Made by a program: the position numbers and the translations under genes
Shown here: one piece after another, positions 17,755-26,313 of the stretch
How positions within the stretch are numbered: position 1 is the first letter of the stretch
Layout of the letters: each line of letters begins with the position of its first letter
The notes under the pieces: generated by a model
Database searches by the model: none
Told to the model about the DNA's origin: nothing
Seen by the model: the letters and a program-made list of their open reading frames with translations, nothing else
From: Streptococcus pneumoniae
GTDB taxonomy: Bacteria; Bacillota; Bacilli; Lactobacillales; Streptococcaceae
Direction of reading: 5' to 3'
DNA length: 64,000 nucleotides
Assembly: GCF_001113365.1 (NCBI RefSeq)
Contig: NZ_CKYA01000004.1
Coordinates: 104,034 to 168,033, forward strand

Positions 17755-17802
17755 GGAACCGTTCCCTTATTCTATAGTAAACGTTTTCTTTTGATTTGTC
17801 AA
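17755..17802 (-). promoter_or_regulatory. rbs operon promoter with operator and cre-like site
   Basis: On the minus strand TTGACA (17797-17802) and TACTAT (17774-17779) are 17 bases apart. AAACGTTT (17779-17786) abuts the -10 inside GAAAACGTTTACT, close to a catabolite-responsive cre. A perfect palindrome GGAACCGTTCC (17755-17765) follows the start site and is the likeliest LacI-type (RbsR) operator. Which site binds RbsR and which CcpA is inference. Confidence 0.65.
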
Positions 17803-17876
17803 TACTTTTCTAAAAATATTTTAAATTTATTTCATAGTACATATATTTTTCCAAATCTATTATTACTATTACACAA

Positions 17877-17945
17877 GAAACACAACAAGACCTCCACTAT
17901 ATCGAGGAGGTCTTGGACCAACTTAGTTATTTAGTAAAAGACTAG
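17877..17945 (+). pseudogene. niaR 3'-end remnant (seam copy 2)
   Basis: The last 22 codons of niaR plus stop recur here in good reading order (ETQQDLHYIEEVLDQLSYLV...). There is no upstream part of the gene. The homology with seam copy 3 extends about 30 bases further left than the niaR match, so copies 2 and 3 share an older junction. Confidence 0.85.
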
Positions 17946-18139
17946 AAAATTTTCTTTTCCCAATCGTCTTCTGTACGGCGAGGGTAGAAAAATTCAGATT
18001 TGTCCGGAGCTTCCATCATCTCCATCAAAGGTAGCATATCATAGGCCAGATCCAAGTTTGGAATCTGGTCTTTTTGCACCCAAGAAACTTCTCCCTCTTC
18101 TGAAGAGCGAAGGGTACCAGTAAACTCAGTCGCCTTGTA
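17942..18139 (-). pseudogene. NUDIX gene 3'-end remnant (seam copy 2)
   Basis: This matches the C-terminal 65 codons of the NUDIX gene at 21732-22199 with scattered substitutions, and stops matching near 18139. The stop codon overlaps the niaR-tail stop exactly as in the other two seam copies. Confidence 0.85.
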
Positions 18140-18202
18140 GTCAATTGAACTATAAAAAACAGCTCTATAATAATATTTTCATCGCTCTAAATATCAAAAA
18201 AA

Positions 18203-18375
18203 GATGGGCAAAAACTCAACTTCAGGAGAAAATGAAGTAAATCTTCCCACAATAAAACGCATAGTATCAAGGTTTCAACACCTGATATTATGCGTTTTTC
18301 TGATTTTAAAGACTTTCTACCCAGCCTCTTCTAAATATTAACTTTTCTTCAACCTATTACAGTTGACAAAGAGCC
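18203..18375 (-). repeat. dispersed hairpin repeat, copy 2, with ISL3-like end
   Basis: Read on the minus strand, the right end starts GGCTCTTTGTCAACTGTAAT, which resembles ISL3-family terminal repeats. It is followed by GGTTGAAG, the AAAACGCATAA...TATGCGTTTT hairpin and a GAAGATTTACTTCATTTTC tail. No transposase is present. It is probably an insertion-sequence end relic or a derived miniature element. The surrounding 18140-18434 has no gene. Confidence 0.45.
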
Positions 18376-18434
18376 ACTAGATCTTAGCTTTTATAGAAAT
18401 ATCTTTCTAATCCAACATTTCACTTTTTTTGCTC

Positions 18435-21413
18435 TTACTTAAGCTTAGAAATGATTGCTTTCAGTTGTTCTACTAACTTAGCTTCTGTCTCTGCTGAGCC
18501 ACTTTCTTCTTTCACGAAATCAAGAGTTTCTTGGAGAAGTTTTTGAGCTTTAGCTAGGACTTTTTTGTCTGCTTTTGCTACATCTTGTTGTTCTAGAACC
18601 TTAGTCAATTCAATACTTAATTGCTTGAGTTCTGAATCTTTCTTACGACGAATCAACCAGAAAATAATTACTCCTAACAGAGCAAGAAGACCTGCTACAA
18701 ACACTCCTGTTGGTACTGAGTATGTTTCAGACATCTTATCTGAATCCTTGCTATCTTCTGCTACTTTCTTAACATCGCTCTTGTCTTGTGCAGGCTTGCT
18801 GTCGCTAGCATTGGCTTGCACATCTTTGAGAGAGTTCAAGGCAGCCTTCACAGACTCTACTGCAGTACGCAGACCTTGCTCTGTCAAGGCACTATCTTCC
18901 AGAGCTTTTTGAGCATCTAGGAGGACAGCTTTGGCTGCATCGATTTTCGGATCAGATACTGTCGCCAAAGCTTTCAAGCGTTGGTCTAACTCTTGAGTCA
19001 AGGCACCAAGTTCAGACTTGTCAACTTGCTCTTGAGCTGGAGCTTGCGTACTCGTTGAGCTAACTGAAGGGCTTGCTGCCACCCTAGGAGCTTGAGTCGG
19101 AGCTGAACTTTGAGATGGAGCAGGGCTTGCAGGTTGACTCGGTGTAGTTGGTTGAGACGGTTGTGGAGCTGGCTCAGATGGACTTGTCGGAGTCTCAGTA
19201 GCTCCTTGGTATGGCTGAGTAGGGGTAGAAGGTTGAGGTTGAGGCGTAGGAAGCGGACGTGGAGTTGGTTGTGGATTGATGTTATTGATAGCATCGATTC
19301 CTGCCACTTTTGCCTGTTCTACATCCTTATTTGTTACGCCCTTATCCACAGCACTCTTAGCATTCTTGGCTTCTTGATCCACCTGTTGCAATGCTCTTGA
19401 CTTGTCCTCAGTTGCCAAATCAAAACGATTCGAAATTTCTGTTTTCTTAGCAGATGCAGCAGCTTCAATTGCAGCTATCGCACTTGCCTTAGCCTTGTTT
19501 GCGGTTGTTACTCCATTAATAGCTTCTTTACCTGCAGTCAAGGCATTTGTAACATCTTGATTACTTGAAGCACCTGAAACAGATTGCTTAGCCGCAGTCA
19601 ATTTCTCTGTCACAGAATTAGTCTCTGTAGCGCGCTCCTCTGTTGTTAACGTAGAATCTGAAGCAATCGCTTCTTTCTTAACTCGTGCCGCTTCTTCTAA
19701 TTCAGCCGTCGCACTTGCCTTCTTAGTTGTTCCTGTTAGAGCTACATTTTGAATATTGCTGATTCCATCGGCTTTAGCTGTATTCAAATCCGTTTCAGTT
19801 TGAGCATCATTTATTTTAGTAATAGCATTGTTTTTAGCCGCCTCTGCTAATCCTTTTACTTCTGTTTTTTCTTCATTAGTTAAAGAATTGTCATTATCTA
19901 TTTGAGTAGACTTTGTTGTAAATGCTGTATTTACTTCATTTTTTGCCCCATCTTTATTTAATGTCGGAGCTGGAAAATTAGGCAAGGTTGTTTCACTACT
20001 CCAATCACTTTCACTTTCTTCTGGACTAAGTTTATCTCTATGTTCACCCACACTTATTGTATCTGAATAAGCTTTAGCTTTCACTCTTACTCTATCCCCT
20101 GGTCGAAACCCTTGTTCTCTATTATAAACAGCTTCACCATTTGAAGCATTTATCCATGGGCTTTCCTGTCCATTTACCTCAAATTTAACCTCACTATGAT
20201 TTCCAACAAGAGTTGTAGCTGCCAAAGAAGAATACTTATTCCCATCATTTCCTGCAGGTTCTTTTAATGTAGGAGCATTAGGTTTTACCTCAATTGGGAA
20301 TTTCAATGTAGTTGTCACTCCATTGGCATTATACTTCATATGAATTAACATATTATATTTACCAATCATCTCATTTGGAATAGTTCCCCTTAAATATCCA
20401 CTAACATATCCTTCATCTCTATTATAAAACTTCTTTTTATCTCTATAAGGATTAGAAGACTCAAATTGTATGCCTACATTTGGTGTTCCAGTAATTGCGA
20501 ATGTAGGTTTTTCACCATACTGATTCTTATCATATTTTAATTTCATAAGAACATACTTAGAGTTATAGTTAAGATAATCCCCTGGTCTGAAAGTAGTATC
20601 TCCTGTAACTTCTATGGACAAACCATTAGTAGTTTCTGTTCTAAACCCACTACCTTCAGGCAGCGTAGTCCCGTTCAAACTATGATTATGCCCTGCAATA
20701 TTTGTGCCATTTGGTTCAGTATTTTCCGCTTTTATTCCTACTGTTGCTTTACCATTTGTTGTATCTGGTTTAGGAATGAGTTCTCCTTTTGGTTTAGGTA
20801 CACGTTTTAAACCAGCGTTTTTATATCCAACCAAGGCATTATAAGCAAGATCAATTTCTTTTTGAGTTGTTGCATTAACAAGTACTTCTTTTGCTTTCGC
20901 AACTTTTTCTTGTAATACTTTAACAGTATCTTCTGTATAGTCCTTTAAGTTTAATTGATCAATTTCTTTTAGAAGAGATTCCAATTTATCTTTATTAGTA
21001 ACTACTTCCTTTTCTTTGCCATTTGTTTCGACTTTATTGATTTCCTCCGTCTGATTAGCAGGAATCACTGTTTTATCAGACACTTTAATCTCTTTTTCAC
21101 CTTGAGCATTAGAACCAGCTCCATCTTCCTTGTTGGATGTTTTCTCTACAGACTCTGGAGCTACGATTTCCTTATTCCCCTCAGTTTCTAGAGATTTCTC
21201 TAGAGGAACTCCCTCTGTCAAATCCGTAACACCAGCATTTACCTTTTCAGTATTAGCCGTAGCAGGTGATACTGGTAAAGTGTCTGCCTTAACCGCACCA
21301 TTAGCAAAAAACATTAATGCTGCTACAGCAACACTTGCAGCACCAAAATGGTACTTACGAATAGAATAACGGAATACCTTTTCTCCGTTCACTTCTCGAT
21401 TTGATTTTCTCAT
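18435..21413 (-). CDS. YSIRK surface protein with membrane anchor and cytoplasmic tail
   Basis: A 992-residue cell-surface protein of unknown ligand. In order: YSIRK/G-S signal peptide (residues 1-44); acidic low-complexity stretch; helical FIVAR-like segment (about 140-210); beta-rich region (about 220-490); three DUF1542-like helical repeats of about 77 residues (490-715); Pro/Ser/Gln-rich wall-spanning stretch (715-795); helical module starting VDKSELGALTQEL; one membrane span (about 900-921); RRKK and a 71-residue charged helical tail. No LPXTG motif is present, so sortase anchoring is not expected. The C-terminal module is shared with the protein at 62060. The gene sits in the niaR/NUDIX hot spot. 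Confidence 0.85.
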   Translation of the reverse strand: MRKSNREVNGEKVFRYSIRKYHFGAASVAVAALMFFANGAVKADTLPVSPATANTEKVNAGVTDLTEGVPLEKSLETEGNKEIVAPESVEKTSNKEDGAGSNAQGEKEIKVSDKTVIPANQTEEINKVETNGKEKEVVTNKDKLESLLKEIDQLNLKDYTEDTVKVLQEKVAKAKEVLVNATTQKEIDLAYNALVGYKNAGLKRVPKPKGELIPKPDTTNGKATVGIKAENTEPNGTNIAGHNHSLNGTTLPEGSGFRTETTNGLSIEVTGDTTFRPGDYLNYNSKYVLMKLKYDKNQYGEKPTFAITGTPNVGIQFESSNPYRDKKKFYNRDEGYVSGYLRGTIPNEMIGKYNMLIHMKYNANGVTTTLKFPIEVKPNAPTLKEPAGNDGNKYSSLAATTLVGNHSEVKFEVNGQESPWINASNGEAVYNREQGFRPGDRVRVKAKAYSDTISVGEHRDKLSPEESESDWSSETTLPNFPAPTLNKDGAKNEVNTAFTTKSTQIDNDNSLTNEEKTEVKGLAEAAKNNAITKINDAQTETDLNTAKADGISNIQNVALTGTTKKASATAELEEAARVKKEAIASDSTLTTEERATETNSVTEKLTAAKQSVSGASSNQDVTNALTAGKEAINGVTTANKAKASAIAAIEAAASAKKTEISNRFDLATEDKSRALQQVDQEAKNAKSAVDKGVTNKDVEQAKVAGIDAINNINPQPTPRPLPTPQPQPSTPTQPYQGATETPTSPSEPAPQPSQPTTPSQPASPAPSQSSAPTQAPRVAASPSVSSTSTQAPAQEQVDKSELGALTQELDQRLKALATVSDPKIDAAKAVLLDAQKALEDSALTEQGLRTAVESVKAALNSLKDVQANASDSKPAQDKSDVKKVAEDSKDSDKMSETYSVPTGVFVAGLLALLGVIIFWLIRRKKDSELKQLSIELTKVLEQQDVAKADKKVLAKAQKLLQETLDFVKEESGSAETEAKLVEQLKAIISKLK

Positions 21414-21452
21414 CTAATCGCCTCTTTCTTATTTTTATTTTTGAGGTACTAA

Positions 21453-21482
21453 AAAATACCCCCCCCTTAAATATTTTAGCAA
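21453..21482 (-). promoter_or_regulatory. putative phase-variable promoter with G8 tract
   Basis: On the minus strand TTGCTA (21477-21482) and TATTTT (21453-21458) are separated by 18 bases. The last eight of these are an unbroken G run (C8 on the plus strand, 21459-21466). The ATG of the surface-protein gene lies 39 bases past the -10 with GAGG as ribosome site. The elements are only 4/6 matches each, so the promoter is a prediction. The rest of 21414-21666 shows no gene. Confidence 0.4.
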
Positions 21483-21666
21483 TTTAAAGAAAGGATACAT
21501 TTTTTAATTTTGGGTACCACACTGTTTTAAAAACATAGTACACTTTCTATTTTACATCTTTCTCAGAAAAATTAACAGCATAAGCATATATTTTGTCTAA
21601 TTCAATTAGCATTTAATTTTAGCGAGTATAGATATTTTTTCCTAATCTTCTACTACTATTAGACAG

Positions 21667-21735
21667 GAAACACAACAAGACCTCCACTATATAGAGGAGG
21701 CCTTGGATAAACTTGGTTATTTAGTAAAAGACTAA
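21667..21735 (+). pseudogene. niaR 3'-end remnant (seam copy 3)
   Basis: This again encodes the last 22 residues of NiaR and a stop that overlaps the stop of the intact NUDIX gene. It was probably the original niaR tail before the cassettes entered, or came with incoming DNA. Confidence 0.85.
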
Positions 21736-22199
21736 AAAATTTCTTTCTCCCAGCCATCTTCTGTACGGTGGCGGTAGAAAAACTCCGACTTATCAGGAGC
21801 TTCCATCATTTCCATCAAGGGTAACATATCATAGGCCAGATCCAAATTTGGAATCTGGTCTTTTTGCACCCAAGAAACTTCTCCCTCTTCTGAAGAGCGA
21901 AGGGTACCAGAGAACTCGGTCGCCTTATAACAAATGACAATATAGCGCCCATCTGTATCTAGTGGCCAATTTTTAATGCCGACCAGTTGCGGATTTTGGA
22001 TAGTCAATCCTGTTTCTTCATAGATTTCACGAATGACAGACTCCGCGAAAGCTTCGCCATTTTCTACATGACCTCCAGGAAAGGCATAACCAGACCAGCG
22101 ATTGGTTTCAGGAGAGCGATACTGCATCACCACGCGCTGAGTTTCGAGGTCTTCAATCAGACAAATGTTTGTTAAAATCGTTAATTGGGAACGGGACAT
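21732..22199 (-). CDS. NUDIX hydrolase (MutT-like)
   Basis: A 155-residue NUDIX enzyme. The full NUDIX box GGHVENGEAFAESVIREIYE followed by ETG (residues about 42-64) fits Gx5Ex7REUxEExGU, so Mg2+-dependent pyrophosphohydrolase chemistry is expected. The substrate is not evident; homologues are often labelled 8-oxo-dGTP diphosphatase (mutX/mutT), which I do not adopt. It is convergent with the niaR tail, with overlapping stop codons. This is the only intact one of three copies of its 3' end in the window. Confidence 0.9.
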   Translation of the reverse strand: MSRSQLTILTNICLIEDLETQRVVMQYRSPETNRWSGYAFPGGHVENGEAFAESVIREIYEETGLTIQNPQLVGIKNWPLDTDGRYIVICYKATEFSGTLRSSEEGEVSWVQKDQIPNLDLAYDMLPLMEMMEAPDKSEFFYRHRTEDGWEKEIF

Positions 22200-22203
22200 A
22201 AAT

Positions 22204-22395
22204 TTACTCGCTTTCTAATTTTGAATTATCTTTCACTTTAAACTTAATTACCTTATAACTCTGAAACTTTAAAAAGACACTACTACCTGAACGCCATCCT
22301 TTAGCACAATAGTAGTAAGAAAACTCATGTAAGGAATCTGGTATCTCTGAATTATCTATCCGTTTGAAATAAATTCTGCCATTCCACCTTCTGCT
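22204..22395 (-). pseudogene. start-less coding fragment between DUF2971 gene and NUDIX gene
   Basis: One reading frame is open for 63 codons between an in-frame stop and TAA, with plausible protein composition (…RIYFKRIDNSEIPDSLHEF…). It has no ATG, GTG or TTG start. I do not recognise it. It may be the tail of a deleted gene that once followed the DUF2971 gene, or chance. Confidence 0.3.
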
Positions 22396-22411
22396 CTAAA
22401 TCGTTCTCAAC

Positions 22412-24232
22412 TTAACGATAAGGAATTTTCGAACTTTCTATCTCTATATCAGGATTGGCAAGTTTAAGATAAGGAGCAATATAGTCTGCATCCGTAACCT
22501 TTGGACCTAGGATTACTTTTGAGTATTTCAAAGGAAGTAAATTGATATATACAAATAAAGCATACCTTCCTTCCTCTTTGGATTCTAAGTGAATATATTT
22601 CCTAAAATCATTATAACCAGATTCCTTATTTTCACTTAGTCCAATACCACCCGATAAAACCTTTAGTTCTTCAAGTTCGATTTTATCTTCAGCTTTGAGT
22701 TTTGGATTTAGTCGTTCTTCAACTTGTGAATCATCAAAGTTGATTAGAATACGATACTCGCTCTCATATTCATAATCGGATACCTTAAAAAGATAGGATA
22801 TTTTCGCTAAATTTTTAAAAATACTTGACTGTACCTTCCTACTTTCTTCAGTATGTCTAGCTTTTAATTCTTGAATTAGCTCTTTTAAGTCATTAAGCTT
22901 TTGTATAATATCAGAATCGTCTTCTCTCGTACTGTTTAAGTAGAATATTCTCACAAACTCTAAGGAGTCATGCTCAATAATTTGTTGTAAATACTTTTTA
23001 TCGTACTGTAGAAAAGCTCCTTTAGATTCTTCTGCATATTCTTTCCACATGGGAAGACTATCAGATATAGTTGTCATCGAGGATAGGAAGACATTGGAAC
23101 TCTGATAGCAGTCCGAGGAATTTTCTATTTCCAAATAGTCATAGATGGCTCTTCCTTCCATAGGATCATTTAATTGTTTAGAATTTGTTAATCTTAAATA
23201 CGCTGGTTCACTTGGATCGCCTGATTTTTTCGTTTTAATTAAATGATTCGTTAAAGTTTCAATTTTAGTATAATGACCATATTCTTCACTATTCTCAAGA
23301 TCTCGGGCTTTGATTGTTAAGTGAAAGCGAATTTCATCAATAAGAGTATTTCCGATTTCTCCCAATTCATCTACTTGAATATCTTGTATATTTCTTTTCT
23401 CTTCATTTTCATTCTTTATTTCACCTGCTTTCTCTAATAATCTAAAAATTACACTTTTCCTAATATCTGATTCAGTATATTTTAGTATAGTTTGAAGTGT
23501 TTCTATAGATTCCTTGATAATATCAGAGTCTTTTGTATCTATCCACGATAAATAATATCCTATACCAAAATTATCAGGATTATTTTTATAAAAGCAATTA
23601 ATTATACTTAGATGATCAAGTTTAAAAATATTTACAAGACTGTCAAGTTCAAAATACTGAACAAATATTAAGTCATATTGAAACTTAGAAAGAATATTGT
23701 TAATTATTACATCAATGTTTTGATTGATTTTTTCTTTTACGCTCTCAAAATCATCATCTCTTGCAAATATAGTTATCATTATGTCGAGCATTACATAACA
23801 AACAAATTCATCGATGCCATTTAAGTCTTGATTTTTAATACGATTAATAATTGTAAAAAATATACCATTCTCACTGAAAAAATCTTGGCAATCTTCCACT
23901 CCTAAATTCTTTTCCAAATATTTGTTCAAAGACCGAAAGTAATTATATAGAATATTATCAGAAATAAACGCTTCATCATTCTCTTTAATTAATGATTCTG
24001 CATCCAATAAAATATTCTTAAAAATTGTTTTATCGACAAGGTTACTAAATACTAATAGTATATATAAAGTTGTTTCTAATTTTACCCATTTTTCTTTTGA
24101 AGAAAATCGTAAAAAAGCTTCAGTTATATTCTTAATATTCTCTACTTTACTATCTAAGTTATCTAGAGACCGTATTGCAGTTTCTAATTCAAAATAGTTA
24201 GCACCATTTTTATAATCATCTAATATATCCAT
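22412..24232 (-). CDS. DUF2971 domain protein with helical N-terminal region
   Basis: A 606-residue protein. About residues 1-320 are acidic and helical, perhaps repeat-like. The C-terminal part, from LRLTNSKQLNDPMEGRAIYD, carries the marks of DUF2971: the NDPME motif, FLSSMTTISDSLPMWKEYAE (family pattern xMWxxYA) and ESEYRILI. The molecular function is unknown; relatives are scattered among mobile and defence-associated regions. It starts 16 bases after the uvrB stop with AAGGA, so it is probably read on the uvrB transcript. It is visibly more A/T-rich than uvrB and has no counterpart in the pneumococcal order I remember, suggesting acquisition. Confidence 0.75.
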   Translation of the reverse strand: MDILDDYKNGANYFELETAIRSLDNLDSKVENIKNITEAFLRFSSKEKWVKLETTLYILLVFSNLVDKTIFKNILLDAESLIKENDEAFISDNILYNYFRSLNKYLEKNLGVEDCQDFFSENGIFFTIINRIKNQDLNGIDEFVCYVMLDIMITIFARDDDFESVKEKINQNIDVIINNILSKFQYDLIFVQYFELDSLVNIFKLDHLSIINCFYKNNPDNFGIGYYLSWIDTKDSDIIKESIETLQTILKYTESDIRKSVIFRLLEKAGEIKNENEEKRNIQDIQVDELGEIGNTLIDEIRFHLTIKARDLENSEEYGHYTKIETLTNHLIKTKKSGDPSEPAYLRLTNSKQLNDPMEGRAIYDYLEIENSSDCYQSSNVFLSSMTTISDSLPMWKEYAEESKGAFLQYDKKYLQQIIEHDSLEFVRIFYLNSTREDDSDIIQKLNDLKELIQELKARHTEESRKVQSSIFKNLAKISYLFKVSDYEYESEYRILINFDDSQVEERLNPKLKAEDKIELEELKVLSGGIGLSENKESGYNDFRKYIHLESKEEGRYALFVYINLLPLKYSKVILGPKVTDADYIAPYLKLANPDIEIESSKIPYR

Positions 24233-24248
24233 TTATTTTTATCCTTCC

Positions 24249-26237
24249 CTATCCAATTGCCTTGACTTCCAACATCATATCACGGATCTGAGCCGCCAGT
24301 TCAAAGTCAAGCACTTCGACGGCTTCTTGCATTTGTTTTTCTAGTTTCTTGACGAGTTCTTTACGCTCTTGTTTGTTGAGGCTATTGATGTCGACTTCCT
24401 TGTCCTCTTCCTTAGCAACTGCCTTGGTCACGGCAATCAGGTCACGGATTTCTTTCTTGATTGTCTGTGGTACGATACCATGCTCTTCATTATAGGCCAT
24501 CTGAATTTTCCGACGGCGGGCAGTTTCATCGATAGCACGTTGCATAGACTGGGTAACCGTGTCTGCATACATGATGACATGGCCTTCACTGTTACGAGCA
24601 GCACGTCCAATAGTCTGGATGAGTCCACGTTCGTTGCGAAGGAAACCTTCCTTGTCAGCATCGAGAATAGCTACGAGGCTCACTTCAGGAACGTCAATTC
24701 CTTCACGGAGCAGGTTAATTCCGACCAAGACATCAAAGACACCCAAGCGCAGGTCACGGATAATCTCCGTCCGTTCCAAGGTCTTGATATCCGAGTGCAT
24801 GTACTTGACCTTGATACCCATTTCCTTGAAGTAGTCGGTCAAGTCCTCTGCCATTTTCTTGGTCAAAGTTGTGATAAAGGTACGCTCATTTTTTTCAACG
24901 CGGGCATTGATTTCACCCAAGAGGTCATCAATCTGTCCCATAGTCGGACGGACTTCCACCTCTGGATCCAAGAGTCCCGTTGGACGAATGATTTGCTCAA
25001 TCACTGTCTCGGTCTGTTCATTTTCATAGTCACCAGGTGTCGCTGAAACGTAAACAATCTGATGAACGTGACTCTCAAACTCCTCCCGACGGAGAGGACG
25101 ATTGTCCAAAGCAGACGGCAAACGGAAACCATAATTAACCAGCATTTCTTTACGCGAACGGTCTCCATTGTACATGCCCTTGATTTGCCCTATGGTCATA
25201 TGACTCTCGTCAATCATAATCAAGAAATCATCTGGGAAGAAGTCGAGAAGCGTATAAGGAGGCTCACCCTCACTCCGTCCATCCATGTGGCGTGAATAGT
25301 TTTCAACCCCATTTGTATAGCCCATCTCGCGCAGCATTTCAATATCGTACTCTGTCCGCTGTTTCAAGCGCTGGGCTTCAAGCAGTTTGCCTTGCTTTTC
25401 AAAGACAGCTAGTTGCTCTTCTAATTCTGCTTGAATCTTGGCAATAGCATCCTCCATATGATCGTCATTGGTCACAAAGTGAGTCGCAGGGAAAATCGCC
25501 AAATGATCCACTTCTCCCAATACCTGACCAGTCAGGGCCTCAACCTCACGAATACGGTCAATTTCGTCTCCAAAAAATTCTACTCGAAAAGCGTGTTCAT
25601 CACGAGATGCTGGGAAAATCTCCACCACATCCCCACGCACACGAAATCTTCCCCGTTGGAAATCAATATCATTACGTTCAAACTGGATATCAACCAAGTC
25701 ATTCAAAAGTTTATCACGAGAAATCTCTAGACCTGGACGGAGACTAACGACACTATCAGCGTATTCCTTGGGCGAACCCAGACCATAGATACAAGAGACC
25801 GAGGCCACGACAATAACATCATTGCGCTCCAAAAGGGCCGAAGTCGCTGAGTGTCGGAGCTTGTCAATCTCGTCATTGACAGAACTGTCCTTCTCAATAT
25901 AGGTATCGCTAGAAGGGACATAGGCCTCTGGTTGGTAATAGTCATAGTAGGATACGAAGTACTCAACTGCATTTTCAGGGAAAAATTCCTTAAACTCCCC
26001 ATAGAGCTGACCAGCCAGAGTTTTATTGTGGGCAATGACCAAAGTGGGTTTATTGACTTTGGAAATGACCTGACTCATGGTATAGGTCTTCCCTGTTCCG
26101 GTCGCCCCCATCAGAATCTGTGCTTTTTCGCCCCCCTCGATATTATCTACCAACTGTTCGATAGCTTGAGGTTGGTCTCCTGATGGTTGATATTTTGATA
26201 CTAGTTTAAATTGATTGTCAGTAATGCGGTTAATCAT
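24249..26237 (-). CDS. uvrB: UvrABC excinuclease subunit B
   Basis: Damage-verifying helicase-like subunit of nucleotide excision repair. The 662-residue, full-length protein has Walker A GATGTGKT near residue 44, the beta-hairpin YYDYYQPEAYVP near residue 100, the DEAD-type IDESH motif near 340, helicase motif VI QTIGRAARN near 540 and the C-terminal UVR domain (LEKQMQEAVEVLDFELAAQIRD) that contacts UvrC. Confidence 0.97.
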   Translation of the reverse strand: MINRITDNQFKLVSKYQPSGDQPQAIEQLVDNIEGGEKAQILMGATGTGKTYTMSQVISKVNKPTLVIAHNKTLAGQLYGEFKEFFPENAVEYFVSYYDYYQPEAYVPSSDTYIEKDSSVNDEIDKLRHSATSALLERNDVIVVASVSCIYGLGSPKEYADSVVSLRPGLEISRDKLLNDLVDIQFERNDIDFQRGRFRVRGDVVEIFPASRDEHAFRVEFFGDEIDRIREVEALTGQVLGEVDHLAIFPATHFVTNDDHMEDAIAKIQAELEEQLAVFEKQGKLLEAQRLKQRTEYDIEMLREMGYTNGVENYSRHMDGRSEGEPPYTLLDFFPDDFLIMIDESHMTIGQIKGMYNGDRSRKEMLVNYGFRLPSALDNRPLRREEFESHVHQIVYVSATPGDYENEQTETVIEQIIRPTGLLDPEVEVRPTMGQIDDLLGEINARVEKNERTFITTLTKKMAEDLTDYFKEMGIKVKYMHSDIKTLERTEIIRDLRLGVFDVLVGINLLREGIDVPEVSLVAILDADKEGFLRNERGLIQTIGRAARNSEGHVIMYADTVTQSMQRAIDETARRRKIQMAYNEEHGIVPQTIKKEIRDLIAVTKAVAKEEDKEVDINSLNKQERKELVKKLEKQMQEAVEVLDFELAAQIRDMMLEVKAIG

Positions 26238-26313
26238 AAGAATCCTCTCTCGATGTGCTATTCCTATTTTAGCATACTTGTATCATTTTCACGAAGAAAA
26301 GGACGGACCGAAG

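Noticed and set aside
18435..18560. Sortase motif near the C-terminus of the surface protein
   Set aside because: The nearest resemblance is SVPTG before the span; LPXTG spacing is wrong and a 71-residue tail follows the membrane segment.
18998..19400. Open frames of Leu/Arg/Trp-rich composition on both strands inside the surface-protein gene
   Set aside because: They are frame shadows of the Pro/Ser/Gln-rich coding stretch.
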